This document shows, piece after piece, positions 21,501-33,663 of a stretch of 64,000 bases of DNA. Origin of the DNA: Aegilops tauschii subsp. strangulata (taxonomy: Eukaryota; Streptophyta; Magnoliopsida; Poales; Poaceae); the NCBI RefSeq assembly GCF_002575655.3, contig NC_053039.3:242398622-242462621 (forward strand), written 5' to 3'. Under the pieces are notes generated by a model. It did no database searches, was not told where the DNA came from, and was given only the letters and a program-made list of their open reading frames with translations. Position 1 is the stretch's first letter, and every line of letters begins with the position of its first letter. The position numbers and the translations under genes were made by a program.

Positions 21501-22509
21501 CAACGAAGATAAGATTGAGGATTTCCAAGTACAAGATGTTAGGAAGGAGCCTTGCAAGAGAAGTAGGAGCTGCGCTGAGCCTGTTCAACCGGTTAAGGTA
21601 AGTCATTGTATCCAACTCAACAGTTCAATTCCTTGTTTGTTTCAGGCATAGTTAATTTGCTCTTTTCAATTGCTTTATTTGTCCTCTGTTAATGAGATGC
21701 CCAAACAATGATGCCTAATGTTGGGTACTTGTATAACTATTAGTTGACATAATTAAAGGCCTTACCATTTAATTACTCTGGCGAAGTGTGCCTGAAGCTT
21801 TGAAGTCTATTAACCAACTATTACTGCATGAGGCTCACAGTCTAGTTTATACTAGGCTAATGATTGCATAGTTTTGCTTGCTGTAGTAGGTTTGTATGAA
21901 TCCCTCTGTTGTTCATTATGCTCCCTAAGACTTTAATTGAGCTACAGAATGGCGAACTGCTTGCTTGCTTGCTTATACGCAACGTGCTGTCTAAATTTGT
22001 AACTTGTCTGTGTTTTGGATTGTGCCCCAACATCATGCTCCTCTGATGAGCTAAGAGAGATTTTTGTATGCAGGCTGCACAGACTACCTTTTTTATAATT
22101 TTGAAAATATCACCTGCTTATGCTCCATGACGTGTAACATTATTGTTAGTCATGTTTTGCCATGTACACAATAGTCTGTCTTGCTCGCTTCACTGTTGTA
22201 ACTATATTTTTGCCCTAGCCATGTGTACTTATAGAAACATTTCATGATGAAGTGACATCAACACAAATATATGCGAGCAGTGCGGCATGGCCGTTACTGA
22301 ATGATTATGGATTGGAATTGGAATGTGCTGATGTTCTCGAGCATCAACTAGAGGTGGCAAGACAACGTGTACATGATTCTCAATGTACAATCAACAAGTT
22401 GAGACTGGACATGCAGGTATTAGATGCAGGAGTCAAAAAAATGAAACAAGACATTGAGGTAACCACGAAGGAATTGGAGATTTTGCAGACTGAAATTTGT
22501 GCTATCTGA
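18508..22509 (+). CDS. Five-exon gene model, 201 aa, unknown function, C-terminal coiled coil
   Basis: Exons by splice sites: 18508-18532 (ATG ... /GTACTT), 18617-18702 (TTTATGCAG/ ... /GTAAGC), 19210-19308 (ACTTGCAG/ ... /GTAGGT), 21493-21597 (CCTTGCAG/ ... /GTAAGT) and 22219-22509 (TTGCCCTAG/ ... TGA). The lengths sum to 606 bp; intron 1 is phase 1 and the other three are phase 0, so the frame is open throughout although only parts of it look like ORFs alone. Residues 1-37 include DDVSSGSNSLTNQDPG. Exons 3 and 4 carry similar words (NEKVQDV and FQVQDV followed by basic residues, RKKRRGGG and KRSRSC), suggesting exon duplication and possible nuclear location. Residues about 140-195 form leucine heptads (LEHQLEVARQRV, INKLRLDMQVL, MKQDIEVTTKELEIL). 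No family recognised. Intron 2 holds a Stowaway and intron 3 a tandem array. It may be a host gene or a gene carried by the CACTA-like element ending at 24041. Exon 1 is the least certain. Confidence 0.5.
18852..19006 (+). mobile_element. Stowaway-type MITE in intron 2
   Basis: Ends CCTCCGTTCCTAAATATAAG and CATATATTTAGGAACAGAGG form an inverted repeat; TA flanks both sides (18850-18851, 19007-19008). The internal halves are also partly complementary. It lies wholly between two predicted exons. Confidence 0.88.
19787..20165 (+). repeat. CAG-rich tandem array in intron 3
   Basis: About ten units of 27-42 bp built on AGCTCATAGCAATTCATCAT plus ATAGCAGCAG with variable extra AGCAGG. Length variation between units comes mainly from the CAG part. 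Confidence 0.85.
20180..20600 (-). other. GC-rich segment inside intron 3, possible minus-strand leader
   Basis: The minus strand reads CCTCTACCTCGATCCCCTGC, then AGCCCTAGGGTTCCTCCAGC, then a GC-rich stretch ending ATCCAACAAG/GTGAGG, which looks like a first exon and donor. The reading frames are short and I recognise nothing, so it may be a relic or a separate non-coding transcript. A 96-aa plus ORF (20163-20453) overlaps it. Confidence 0.25.
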
Positions 22510-22849
22510 ATCCGGCCAATCCTCTTTTCTGAAGAGATTATAGTTCAAATGGTAAGTTATGTTGATGCGTGTCCATGATGTATGAGCTTTATTTGTCCAG
22601 TGTATGTAATTTGCTGTTTGTGTACGCTTTATAATCACTTGTGCCGAACTATAATGCCTAGTGGGTATATTCGGCTGTAATTTCTTTATTGTATAGTGTA
22701 GGATTATTCTACGTTTCTATGCTTTTTATTGTATAGTGTATGTTTTTTAGAGGCAATAGTATAGAGTAGGATAGTTCTTGAATATGCTATATCGTTGAAA
22801 CGGGGGCCAACACGCCCAAACATTTCCTGGACGCCATACAAACGAACAA

Positions 22850-24041
22850 ACATGTGCAGTCAAAGCGGGCCTTAATTGGGCTGGTCAAAATAATATTAAG
22901 TGGATCGCAAATGGGCCCACCGTAACAACGGCTCATAGCAGGCCGTCAACAGGCCTAAAGCTCGATAGGGCCGTATAAATGGAAATGGCCTGCGGGCCTT
23001 TAGCAGGCTGAAATAAATGTCAATTTGGTCTCGACCCTTCTACTTTACGGGCCAGTAAGAGGCCGAAAGTGTTATGGGCCAGAGGAGGCCCAATTTGCAA
23101 ACTAGGCTTTTAATAGGCCGAAAGTCGTGTTGGGCTGAAATGATGCCCTGCGGAATGTGGCCCCCTAATGGACCTAAAGTCAAAGGCCCAACTGTTGTAC
23201 GGGCCCTTAATAGGCCGAGAGACAAAATGGGCTAAGAGTTGGCCCATTTACCGAATGGGCCAAGGACAGGCCTAAAGTCACAGCGGGCTAGAATTGGCCC
23301 AACTGCAGAATGGGCTGAGAAAAGGCCGAAAGACGTTCTGGGCCATTAACGGGCTGGAACTGACGATGGGCTGCTAACAGGCCGAAAGAAGCTCGGGCCG
23401 CAATTGAGCCCAACAATGTAGCGGGCCATTAACGGGCTTAAACTGACGATGGGCTGGAAATTGTCCAATCTAGAATGGGCCTTTGATGGGCCGATTTTGT
23501 GTAACTTGTATGGGCCGTACTTGTAAATGGGCCTGACTCAAGTAGGCCGCTAATGGGCCGGCCTGCTTATTTTGACAAGCCCGGCCTTTTCATCGGAATG
23601 GGTCTCTGTTGGGTCATGCCATGTGTCGACGTATCATAGGCGCCTCCTGTCCAATGAGTGGATGACATCTGTCCCAGCGATGAGCCAACATGTGTTTCCT
23701 CTGACCAATGAGAATTTTACACGTGGAAAATCCCCATTGGTCCGGTCTGTTAACGGGTTATCGGATCCAAAACTGGACCTGATAGCTTAACGGCGAGCCG
23801 TTGCGATCGATGCCACGTGTCGGTCACCCTTGACGAAAGCACTTCTATGACGCGCGTTTTATCGTCATGGAAGTGGACACCTCCGTGATGATAATTTTCT
23901 TAATGTCATGGAACACTTCTACGACAGCACAGGTATGACTATCTTGATTCTGTAATAAAATCGTCATGGATGTACATGCATGACAGAAAACGTGACCTAC
24001 TGTGACGAACACGTATCATCACGGAAGTGTATTTTTTGTAG
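22850..24041 (-). mobile_element. Terminal region of a CACTA-like DNA transposon
   Basis: On the minus strand the element starts CACTACAAAAAATACACTTC at 24041; the flank GTA (24042-24044) would be its 3-bp target copy. The next 250 bp hold several near-palindromic words (CATGACGATTTTATTACAG, GTGTTCCATGACATTAAG, CACTTCCATGACGATAAA), then an array of GGGCC/GGCCT-centred repeats between about 23560 and 22900. Subterminal repeats are where CACTA transposases bind. I find no matching CACTACAAAAAA end to the left, so the element is either truncated or extends beyond the window. No transposase seen. Confidence 0.6.
22900..23560 (+). repeat. Subterminal GGGCC-rich repeats
   Basis: Roughly 14-16 diverged units of 40-48 bp. 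Typical are GGGCCATTAACGGGCTGGAA, CTGACGATGGGCTG, ACAGGCCGAAAG and AATGGGCCGAGAA-like words. The clearest near-tandem pair is GGGCCATTAACGGGCTGGAA (about 23340) and GGGCCATTAACGGGCTTAAA (about 23425). Confidence 0.65.
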
Positions 24042-24620
24042 TGGTAGTTTGAGGAGTTCATATATTCACCATGTGTTAATGCTTTGTTCTGGTTCTCTAT
24101 TATAAGGAGGCCTTAATATCCCTTAGTTTCCTTATGGACCCCGCTGCCATGGGAGGGTAGGACAAAAGATGTCATGCAAGTTCTTTCCATAACCACGTAT
24201 GACTATTTACAGAATACATGCCTACATTATATTTATCTGGAGCTGGTGCCGTATTGCCCTAGGTTGTAACTGTCACATGATGAATATCATCCAACAAATC
24301 GCCGATCCAATGCCTATGATTTTCCTACATATTGATTATGATAAGTTACTACTACTGCTGTTACTATTGTCACTGCTACAAAACTATTACTATCACTGTT
24401 ACCGTTACTGTTGCTGCTACAACTATTATCAAAGCTATCATATTATTGTGCTACTGATCGCTTTGTTGCAGATAATTAATCTCCAGGTGTGACTGAATCG
24501 ACAACTCAGTTGCTAATACTTGCAAATATTCTTTGGCTCCCCTTGTGTCGAATCCATAACTTTGGGTTGAATACTCTACCATCAAAAACTGTTGTGATCC
24601 CCTATACTTGTGGGTTATCA
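24042..24620 (+). repeat. 3' portion of the 5' LTR of element A
   Basis: Runs from the CACTA-like border to ACTTGTGGGTTATCA, ending in CA, and is followed by a PBS 11 bp on. Contains a CTA/CTG-rich low-complexity stretch (24345-24440) that produces a spurious hydrophobic ORF. The first part of the LTR is absent. Confidence 0.7.
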
Positions 24621-24631
24621 AGACCTTTTTC

Positions 24632-24649
24632 TGGCACCGTTGCCGAGGA
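24632..24649 (+). other. Primer binding site of element A (Asp-tRNA type, mutated)
   Basis: TGGCACCGTTGCCGAGGA differs at two G-to-A positions from TGGCGCCGTTGCCGGGGA, the site for aspartate tRNA used by Athila-like elements and present intact in element B. Confidence 0.8.
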
Positions 24650-24698
24650 GCATAGCTATATTTGTTGAATCACTTGGGATTATTATCGAATTGTCACT

Positions 24699-24947
24699 AT
24701 GAAGAATCTGAAGGATGTTAAGACTAAGATTTTTCCCTCTAGGACGAGGAGAGGTAAGGAACAGGCATCTAGCTCTGCACTTGATTCACCTTCTGTTATA
24801 AGTAAACTTGCAACACCACCATATGCTATTAATCTTGATATGTCGCAAGTTACTGATGATACCACTTCTGCTATGAATGATATTTATGATGATGCTAGTA
24901 CCTTGCTTGATGATAATGTGCCACTAGGTGAGTTTTTGATAAACAAC
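24699..24947 (+). pseudogene. N-terminal gag of element A, cut by the CACTA element
   Basis: Starts MKNLKDVKTKIFPSRTRRGK, 79 bp after the LTR end, and reads DMSQVTDDTTSAMNDIYDDA and LLDDNVPLGEF. It is interrupted after 24947 by the CACTA element. Across the join the old frame resumes as ELARTKAFENVETDEEL only if a one-base loss in the T run at 24931-24936 is assumed, so the ORF was already, or is now, frameshifted. Confidence 0.75.
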
Positions 24948-25029
24948 CACTGGTGCAGAGACCTGCTATACAAACGGTTTTTAACCCCTTTCCGCGACGG
25001 CGCTCGGAACCGTCGCCAAGTGAGTGTGG

Positions 25030-26701
25030 TGTTGGGGAACGCAGTATTTCAAAAAAATTCCTACGATCACGCAAGATCTATCTAGGAGATGCATAGCAAC
25101 GAGCGGGGAGAATGTGTCCACGTACCCTCGTAGTCCAAAAGCGGAAGCGTTAAGTAACGCGATTGATGTAGTCGAACGTCTCCACGATCCAACCGATCAA
25201 GTATCGAACGCACGGCACCTCCACGATCTGCACACGTTCAGCTCGGTGACGTCCCTCGTACTCTTGATCCAGCTAAGGCCAAGGGAGAGTTTCGTCAGCA
25301 TGATGATGAAGTTACCGACGCAGGGCTTCGCCTAAGCACTACAACGATATGACTGCACACGGCTAAACAATCAACTTGTGTGTCTATGGGGTGCCCCCCT
25401 CCCCCGTATATAAAGGAAGGGAGGAGGGGGCGGCCGGCCTCATGGCGTGCCCCCAAGGGGGGAACCCTACTCCTACTAGGAGTAGGTTCCCCCCTTTCCT
25501 AGTCCTAATAGGAGAGGGAAGGAAGGTGAAGAGGAGAAGAGGGAAAGGGGGGGCGGCCCCTTCCCAATTCGGATTGGGCTTGGGGGGGCGCCCCACCTCT
25601 TGGCCGCCTCTCCTCTCTTCCACTAAAGCCCATGTAGGCCCATTAAGCCCCCGGGGGTTCCGGTAACCTCCCGGTAATCCAGAAAATGCCCGAACTCATC
25701 CGAAACCTTTCAGGTGTCCAAACATAACCTTCCAATATATCAATCTTCATGTCTCGACCATTTCGAGACTCCTCGTCATGTCCATGATCACATCCGTGAC
25801 CCCGAACAACCTTCGGTACATCAAAACACATAAATTCATAATACTGATCGTCACCGAACGTTAAGCGTGCGGACCCTACGGGTTCGAGAACTATGTAGAC
25901 ATGACTGAGAATCATCTCTGGTCAATAACCAATAGCGGAACCTGGATGCTCATATTGGCTCCCACATATTCTACGAAGATCTTTATCGGTCAAACCGCAT
26001 AACAACATACGTTGTTCCCTTTGTCATCGGTATGTTACTTGCCCGAGATTCGATCGTCGGTACCTCAATACCTAGTTCAATCTCGTTACCGGCAAGTCTC
26101 TTTACTCATTCCGTAATGCATCATCCCGTAACTAACTCATTAGTCACATTGCTTGCAAGGCTTATAGTGATGTGCATTACCGAGAGGGCCCAGAGATACT
26201 TCTCCGACAATCGGAGTGACAAATCCTAATCTCAATCTATGCCAACTCAACAAACACCATCGGAGACACCTGTAGAGCATCTTTATAATCACCCAGTTAC
26301 GCTGCGACGTTTGATAGCACACTATGTGTTCCTTCGGTGTTCGGGAGTTGCATAATCTCATAGTCATAGGAACATGTATAAGTCATGAAGAAAGCAATAG
26401 CAACAAACTTAACGATCATCGTGCTAAGCTAACGGATGGGTCATGTCAATCACATCATTCTCTAATGATGTGATCCCGTTAATCAAATGACAACTCATGT
26501 CTATGGCTAGGAAACTTAACCATCTTTGATCAACGAGCTAGTCAAGTAGAGGCATACTAGTGACACTATATTTGTCTATGTATTCACACATATACTAAGT
26601 TTCCGGTTAATACAATTCTAGCATGAATAATAAACATTTATCATGATATAAGGAAATATAAATAACAACTTTATTATTGCCTCTAGGGCATATTTCCTTC
26701 A
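25030..26701 (-). repeat. 3' LTR of the copia element (1672 bp)
   Basis: On the minus strand starts TGAAGGAAATATGCCCTAGA at 26701 and ends GTTCCCCAACA at 25030. A purine-rich AGTGCAAGTGGGAGAC immediately before it (26717-26702) is the polypurine tract. ORFs called inside are not coding. Confidence 0.93.
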
Positions 26702-26734
26702 GTCTCCCACTTGCACTAGAGTCAATAATCTAGA

Positions 26735-29700
26735 TTACACAATAATGATTCTAACACCCATGGAGTCTTGGTGCTGATCATGTTTTTCTCGTGAGAGAGG
26801 CTTAGTCAACGGGTCTGCAACATTCAGATCCGTATGTATCTTGCAAATCTCTATGTCTCCCTCCTTGACTTGATCGCGGATGGAATTGAAGCGTCTCTTG
26901 ATGTGCTTGGTTCTCTTGTGAAATCTGGATTCCTTTGCCAAGGCAATTGCACCAGTATTGTCACAAAAGATTTTCATTGGACCCCCCGATGCACTAGGTA
27001 TGACACCTAGTGCGGATATGAACTTCTTCATCCAGACTCCTTCATTTGCTGCTTCCGAAGCAACTATGTACTCTGCTTCACACGTAGAACCCGCCACGAC
27101 GCTTTGCTTAGAACTGCACCAACTGACAGCTCCACCGTTCAATATAAATACGTATCTGGTTTGTGACTTAGAGTCATCTGGATCAGTGTCAAAGCTTGCA
27201 TCGACGTAACCATTTACAACGAGCTCTTTGTCACCTCCATAAACGAGAAACATATCCTTAGTCCTTTTCAGGTATTTCAGGGTGTTCTTGACCGTTGTCC
27301 AGTGATCCACTCCTGGATTACTTTGGTACCTCCCTGCTAAACTAATAGCAAGGCACACATCAGGTCTGGTACACAGCATTGCATACATGATAGAACCTAT
27401 GGCTGAAGCATAGGGAATGACTTTCATTTTCTCTCTATCTTCTGCGGTGGTCGGGCATCGAGTCTGACTCAACTTCACACCTTGTAATATAGGCAAGAAC
27501 CCTTTCTTTGCTTGACCCATTTTGAACTTATTCAAAACTTTATCAAGGTAGGTGCTTTGTGAAAGTCCAATTAAGTGTCTTGATCTATCTCTATAGATCT
27601 TGATGCCCAATATATAAGCAGCTTCACCGAGGTCTTTCATTGAAAAACTCTTCTTCAAGTATCCTTTTATGCTATCCAGAAATTCTATATCATTTCCAAT
27701 CAACATTATGTCATCCACATATAATATTAGAAATGCTACAGAGCTCCCACTCACTTTCTTGTAAATACAGGCTTCTCCAAAAGTCTGTATAAAACCATAT
27801 GCTTTGATCATAGTATCAAAATGTTCATTCCAACTCCGAGATGCTTGCACCAGTCCATAAATGGATCGCTGGAGCTTGCACACTTTGTTAGCATCCTTTG
27901 GATCGATAAAACCTTCTGGTTGCATCATATACAACTCTTCTTCCAGAAATCCATTCAGGAATGTAGTTTTTACATCCATTTGCCAAATTTCATAATCATA
28001 AAATGCGGCAATTGCTAACATGATTCGGATGGACTTAAGCATTGCTACGGGTGAGAAGGTCTCATCGTAGTCAACTCCTTGAACTTGTCGAAAACCTTTC
28101 GCAACAAGTCGAGCTTTGTAGACAGTAACATTACCGTCAGTGTCAGTCTTCTTCTTGAAGATCCATTTATTCTCTATGGCTTGCCGATCATTGGGCAAGT
28201 CAACCAAAGTCCACACTTTGTTCTCATACATGGATCCCATCTCAGATTTCATGGCCTCAAGCCATTCGCGGAATCTGGGCTCATCATCGCTTCCTCATAG
28301 TTCGTAGGTTCGTCATGGTCAAGTAACATGACCTCCAGAACAGGATTACCGTACCACTCTGGTGCGGATCTTACTCTGGTTGACCTACGAGGTTCGGTAG
28401 TAACTTGATCTGAAGTTACATGATCATCATCATTAGCTTCCTCACTAATTGGTGTAGGAGTCACAGGAACTGATTTCTGTGATGAACTACTTTCCAATAA
28501 GGGAGAAGGTACAACTACCTCATCAAGTTCTACTTTCCTCCCACTCACTTCTTTCAAGAGAGACTCCTTCTCTAGAAAGGATCCAGTCTTAGCAACAAAG
28601 ATCTTGCCTTCGGATCTATGATAGAAGGAGTACCCAACAGTTTCTTTTGGGTATCCTATGAAGACGCACTTCTCCGATTTGGGTTTGAGCTTATCAGGCT
28701 TAAACTTTTTCACATAAGCGTCGCAACCCCAAACTTTAAGAAATGACAGCTTAGGCTTCTTGCTAAACCATAGTTCATACGGTGTTGTTTCAACGGATTT
28801 TTTAGACGGTGCCCTATTTAACGTGAATGCAGCTGTCTCTAATGCATAACCCCAAAACGATAGTGATAAATCAGTAAGAGACATCATAGGTCACACCATA
28901 TCTAATAAAGTACGGTTATGACGTTCGGTCACACCATTACGCTGTGGTGTTCCAGGTGGCGTGAGTTGCGAAACTATTTCACATCGTTTCAAATGAAGAC
29001 CAAACTCGTAACTCAAATATTCTCCTCCATGATCAGATCGCAGAAATTTTATTTTATTGTTACGATGATTTTCCACTTCACTCTGAAATTCTTTGAACTT
29101 TTCAAATTTTTCAGACTTATGTTTCATCAAGTAGATATATACCCATATCTGCTTAAATCATCTTTAAAGGTCAGAATATAACGATACTCACTGCGAGCCT
29201 CAACACTCATTGGATCACATACATCAGTATGTGTTATTTCCAATAAGTCAGTTGCTCGCTCCATTGTTCCGGAGAACGGAGTCTTAGTCATCTTTCCCAT
29301 GAGGCATGGTTCACAAGCATCAAGTGATTCATAATCAAGTGATTCCAAAAGCCCATCAGCATGGAGTTTCTTCATGTGCTTTACATCAATATGACCTAAA
29401 CGGCAGTGCCACAAATATGTTGCACTATCGTTATCAACTTTGCATCTTTTGGCATCAATATTATGAATATGTGTATCACTACGATCGTGATTCAATAAAC
29501 CATTCACCTTGGGTGTATGACCACAGAAGGTTTTATTCATGTAAATAGAATAACAATTATTCTTTGATTTAAATGAATAAACGTATTGCAATAAACATGA
29601 TCTAATCATATTATGCTCAACGCAAACACCAAATAACATTTATTTTAGGTTCAACACTAATCCCGAAGGTAAAGGGAGTGTGCAATGGTGATCTTATCAA

Positions 29701-30718
29701 CCTTGGAATCTCTTCCAACACACATTGTCACCTCGTCCTCAACTAGTCTCTGTTCATTTTGTAACTCCTGTTTCGAGTTACTAATCATAGCAACTGAACC
29801 AGTATCAAATACCCAGGGGCTACTATGAACACTAGTAAAGTACACATAAATAACATGTATATCATATGTACTTTTGTTCACTTTGCCATCCTTCTTATCC
29901 GCCAAGTATTTGGGGCAGTTCCACTTCCATTGACCATTTCCTTCACAGTAGAAGCACTCAGTTTCAGGCTTGGGTCTAGCTTTGGGCTTCTTCATGGGAG
30001 TGGCAACTTGCTTGCCATTCTTCTTGAAGTTCCCCTTCTTTCCCTTGCCCTTTTACTTGAAACTAGTGGTCTTGTCAACCATCAACATTTGATGCTTTTC
30101 TTGATTTCTACCTTCGTCAATTTCAGCATCACGAAGAGCTCGGGAATCGTTTTCGTCATCCCTTGCATATTATAGTTCATCACGAAGTTCCAGTAACTTG
30201 GTGATAGTGACTAGAGAACTCTGTCAATCACTATCTTATCTGGAAGATTAACTCCCACTTGATTCAAGCGATTGCAGTACTAAGACAATCTGAGCACATG
30301 CTCACTGGTTGAGCTATTCTCCTCCATCTTGTAGGCAAAGTACTTGTCCGAGGTCTCATACCTCTCGACTCGGGCATGAGTCTGAAATACCAATTTCATC
30401 TCTTGGAACATCTTATATGCTCTGTGGCGTTCAAAATGTTTTTGAAGTCCTGGTTCTAAGTCGTAAAGCATGGCGCACTAAACTATCAAGTAGTTATCAT
30501 ACCGAGCTTGCCAAACGTTCATAACGTCAGCATCTGCTCCTGCAATAGGCCCGTCACCTAGCAGTGCATCAAGGACATAATTCTTCTGTGCAGCAATGAG
30601 GATAATCCTCAAGTTACGGACCTAGACCGTGTAGTTGCTACCATCATCTTTCAACTTAGTTTTCTCTAGGAACGCATTAAAATTCAAAGGAACAGCAGCA
30701 CGGGCCATTGATCTACAA
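26735..30718 (-). pseudogene. Broken copia gag-pol polyprotein
   Basis: The ATG at 30718 begins MARAAVPLNFNAFLEKTKL. gag continues with stops (AYKMFQEMKLVFQTHARVE at about 30400). A zinc knuckle near 29935 reads CFYCEGNGQWKWNC, where Gln replaces the zinc-binding His. Then come protease remnants (SPWVFDTGS), integrase (HCRLGHIDVKHMKKLH; HTDVCDPM; LRSDHGGEYLS; PQRNGVTERHNR), and a 505-codon open segment (28252-26735) with the whole RT (KARLVAKGFRQVQGVDYDET, LYVDDIMLI) and RNase H (YVDASFDTD, CEAEYIVAS, THIKRRFN). At least five frame breaks separate the segments. The RT/RH part is uninterrupted with YVDD intact, but a functional polyprotein cannot be made. Confidence 0.93.
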
Positions 30719-31937
30719 CAACATAGACATGCAAAATACTATTAGGTACTAAGTTCATGATAAATTAAAGTTCAATTAATCATATTACTTAAGAACTCCC
30801 ACTTAGATAGACATCCCTTTAATCATCTAAGTGATCACGTGATCCAAATAAACTAAACCATGTCCGATCATCACGTGAGATGGAGTAGTTTTCAATGGTG
30901 AACATCACTATGTTGATCATATCTACTATATGATTCACGCTCAACCTTTCGGTCTCGGTGTTCCGAGGCCATATCTGCATATGCTAGGCTCGTCAAGTTT
31001 AACCCGAGTATTCTGCGTGTGCAAAACTGGCTTGCACCCGTTGTATGTGAATGTAGAGCTTACCACACCCGATCATCACATGGTGTCTCGGCACGACGAA
31101 CTGTCGCAATGGTGCATACTCAGGGAGAACACTTATACCTTGAAATTTAGTGAGAGATCATCTTATAATGCTACCGCAGAACTAAGCAAAATAAGATGCA
31201 TAAAGGATAAACATCACATGCAATCAATATAAGTGATATGATATGGCCATCATCATCTTGTGCCTTTGATCTCCATCTCCAAAGCACCGTCATGATCACC
31301 ATCGTCACCGGCTTGACACCTTGATCCCCATCGAAGCATCGTTGTCGTCTCGCCAACTATTGCTATCATGACAATCGCTACCACTAGTGACAAAGTAAAG
31401 CAATTACATGGCGATTGCATTTCATACAATAAAGCGACAACCATAAGGCTCCTGCCAGTTGTCGATAACTGTTACAAAACATGATCATCTCATACAACAA
31501 TTTATATATCATCACGTCTTGACCATATCACATCACAACATACCCTGCAAAAACAAGTTAGACGTCCTCTACTTGTTGTTGCAAATTTTACGTGGCTGCT
31601 ACGGGTTTAGCAAGAACCGTTCTTACCTACGCATCAAAAACCACAACGATTTTTCGTCAAGTGTGCTATTTTAACCTTCAACAAGGACCGGGCGTAGTCA
31701 CACTCGATTAAACTAAAGTTGGAGAAACAGACACCCACTAGCCACCTGTGTGCGAAGCACGACGGTAGAACCAATCTCGCGTAAGCATACGCGTAATGTC
31801 GGTCTGAGCCGCTTCATCCAACAATACCGCCGAATCAAAGTATGACATGCTGGTCAGTAGTATGACTAATCGCCCACAACTCTTTGTGTTCTACTCATGC
31901 ATATAACATCTACGCATAGACCTGGCTCGGATGCCAC
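30719..31937 (-). other. Copia 5' leader with primer binding site
   Basis: Non-coding stretch between gag and the 5' LTR. Next to the LTR the minus strand reads TGGCATCCGAGCCAGG (31936-31921), a decayed version of the initiator-Met PBS. No other feature supported. Confidence 0.75.
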
Positions 31938-33658
31938 TATTGGGGAACGGAGTATTTCTCAAAATTTCCTACAATCACGCAAGATCTATCTAGGAGATGC
32001 ATAGCAACGAGCAGGGAGAGTATGTCCAGGTACCCTCGTAGACCGAAAGCGGAAGCGTTAAGTAACGCGGTTGATGTAGTCGAACGTCTTCGCGATCCAA
32101 CCGATCAAGTACCGAACGCACGGCACCTCCGCGATCTGCACACATTCAGCTCGGTGACGTCCCTCGTACTCTTGATCTAGCTGAGGCCGAGGGAGAGTTT
32201 CGTCAGCATGACGGCGTGATGACGGTGATGATGAAGTTACCGACGCAGGGCTTCGCCTAAGCTCTACAACGATATGACCGAGGTGGAAATCTGTGGAGGG
32301 GGGCACTGCACACGGCTAAACAATCAACCTGTGTGTCTATGGGGTGCCCCCTCCCCCGTATATAAAGGAGGGGAGGAGGGGGCTGCCGGGCCTCATGGTG
32401 CGCCCCCAAGGGGGGGGATCCTACTCCTACTAGGAGTAGGTTCCCCCCTTTCCTAGTCCTAATAGGAGAGGGAAGGAAGGGGAAGAGGAGAAGAGGGAAA
32501 GAGGGGCCGGCCCCTTCCCAATTCGGATTGGGCTTGGGGGGGCACGCCCCACCTCTTGGCCGCCTCTCCTCTCTTCCACTAAAGCCCATGTAGGCCCATT
32601 AAGCCCCCGGGGGGTTCCGGTAACCTTCCGGTACTCCGGAAAATGCCCGAACTCATCCGAAACCTTTCCGGTGTCCAAACATAACCTTCCAATATATCAA
32701 TATACATGTCTCGACCATTTCGAGACTCCTCGTCATGTCCGTGATCACATCCAGGACTCCGAACAACCTTTGATACATCAAAACACATAAACTCATAATA
32801 CCGATCGTCACCGAACGTTAAGCGTGCGGACCCTACGGGTTCGAGATCTATGTAGACATGACCGAGACTCATCTCTGGTCAATAACCAATAGTGGAACCT
32901 GGATGCTCATATTGGCTCCCACATATTCTACGAAGATCTTTATCGGTCAAACCGTATAACAACATACGTTGTTCCCTTTGTCACCGGTATGTTACTTGCC
33001 CGAGATTCGATTGTCGGTATCTCCATACCTAGTTCAATTTCGTTACTGGCAAGTCTCTTTACTCGTTCCGTAATGCATCATCCCGTAACTAACTCATTAG
33101 TCACATTGTTTGCAAGGCTTATAGTGATGTGCATTACCGAGAAGGCCCAGAGATACCTCTCCGACAATCGGAGTGACAAATCCTAATCTCGATCTATGCC
33201 AACTCAACAAACACCATTGGAGACACCTGTAGAGCATCTTTATAATCACCCAGTTACGTTGTGACGTTTGATAGCACACTATGTGTTCCTCCGGTATTCG
33301 GGAGTTGCATAATCTCATAGTCATAGGAACATGTATAAGTCATGAAGAAAGCAATAACAACAAACTAAACGATCATCGTGCTAAGATAACGGATGGGTCA
33401 TGTCAATCACATCATTCTCCAATGATGTGATCCCGTTAATCAAATGACAACTCATGGCTATGGCTAGGTAACTTAACCATCTTTGATCAACGAGCTAGTC
33501 AAGTAGAGGCATACTAGTGACACTCTGTTTGTCTATGTATTCACACATGTACTAAGTTTCCGGTTAATACAATTCTAGCATGAATAATAAACATTTATCA
33601 TGATATAAGGAAATGTAAATAACAACTTTATTATTGCCTCTAGGGCATATTTCCTTCA
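31938..33658 (-). repeat. 5' LTR of the copia element (1721 bp)
   Basis: Starts TGAAGGAAATATGCCCTAGA at 33658 and ends GTTCCCCAATA at 31938; the terminal CA has become TA. Compared with the 3' LTR it has a few short indels (for example extra ACGGCGTGATGACGGTGATG near 32210) and scattered substitutions. Confidence 0.93.
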
Positions 33659-33663
33659 TGTGG

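Larger units (their letters stand above)
25030..33658 (-). mobile_element. Ty1/copia element (BARE/Angela-like), 8.6 kb, with both LTRs
   Basis: LTRs at 25030-26701 and 31938-33658, internal region on the minus strand, TSD TGTGG on both sides (25025-25029, 33659-33663). Domain order gag-protease-integrase-RT-RNase H is copia. It sits 82 bp inside the left end of the CACTA element. Both LTRs share long identical stretches, so insertion is fairly recent, but the coding part has many lesions. Confidence 0.95.

Noticed and set aside
24199..24492. 97-aa hydrophobic ORF
   Set aside because: Coded by a CTA/CTG microsatellite-like stretch in element A's LTR.
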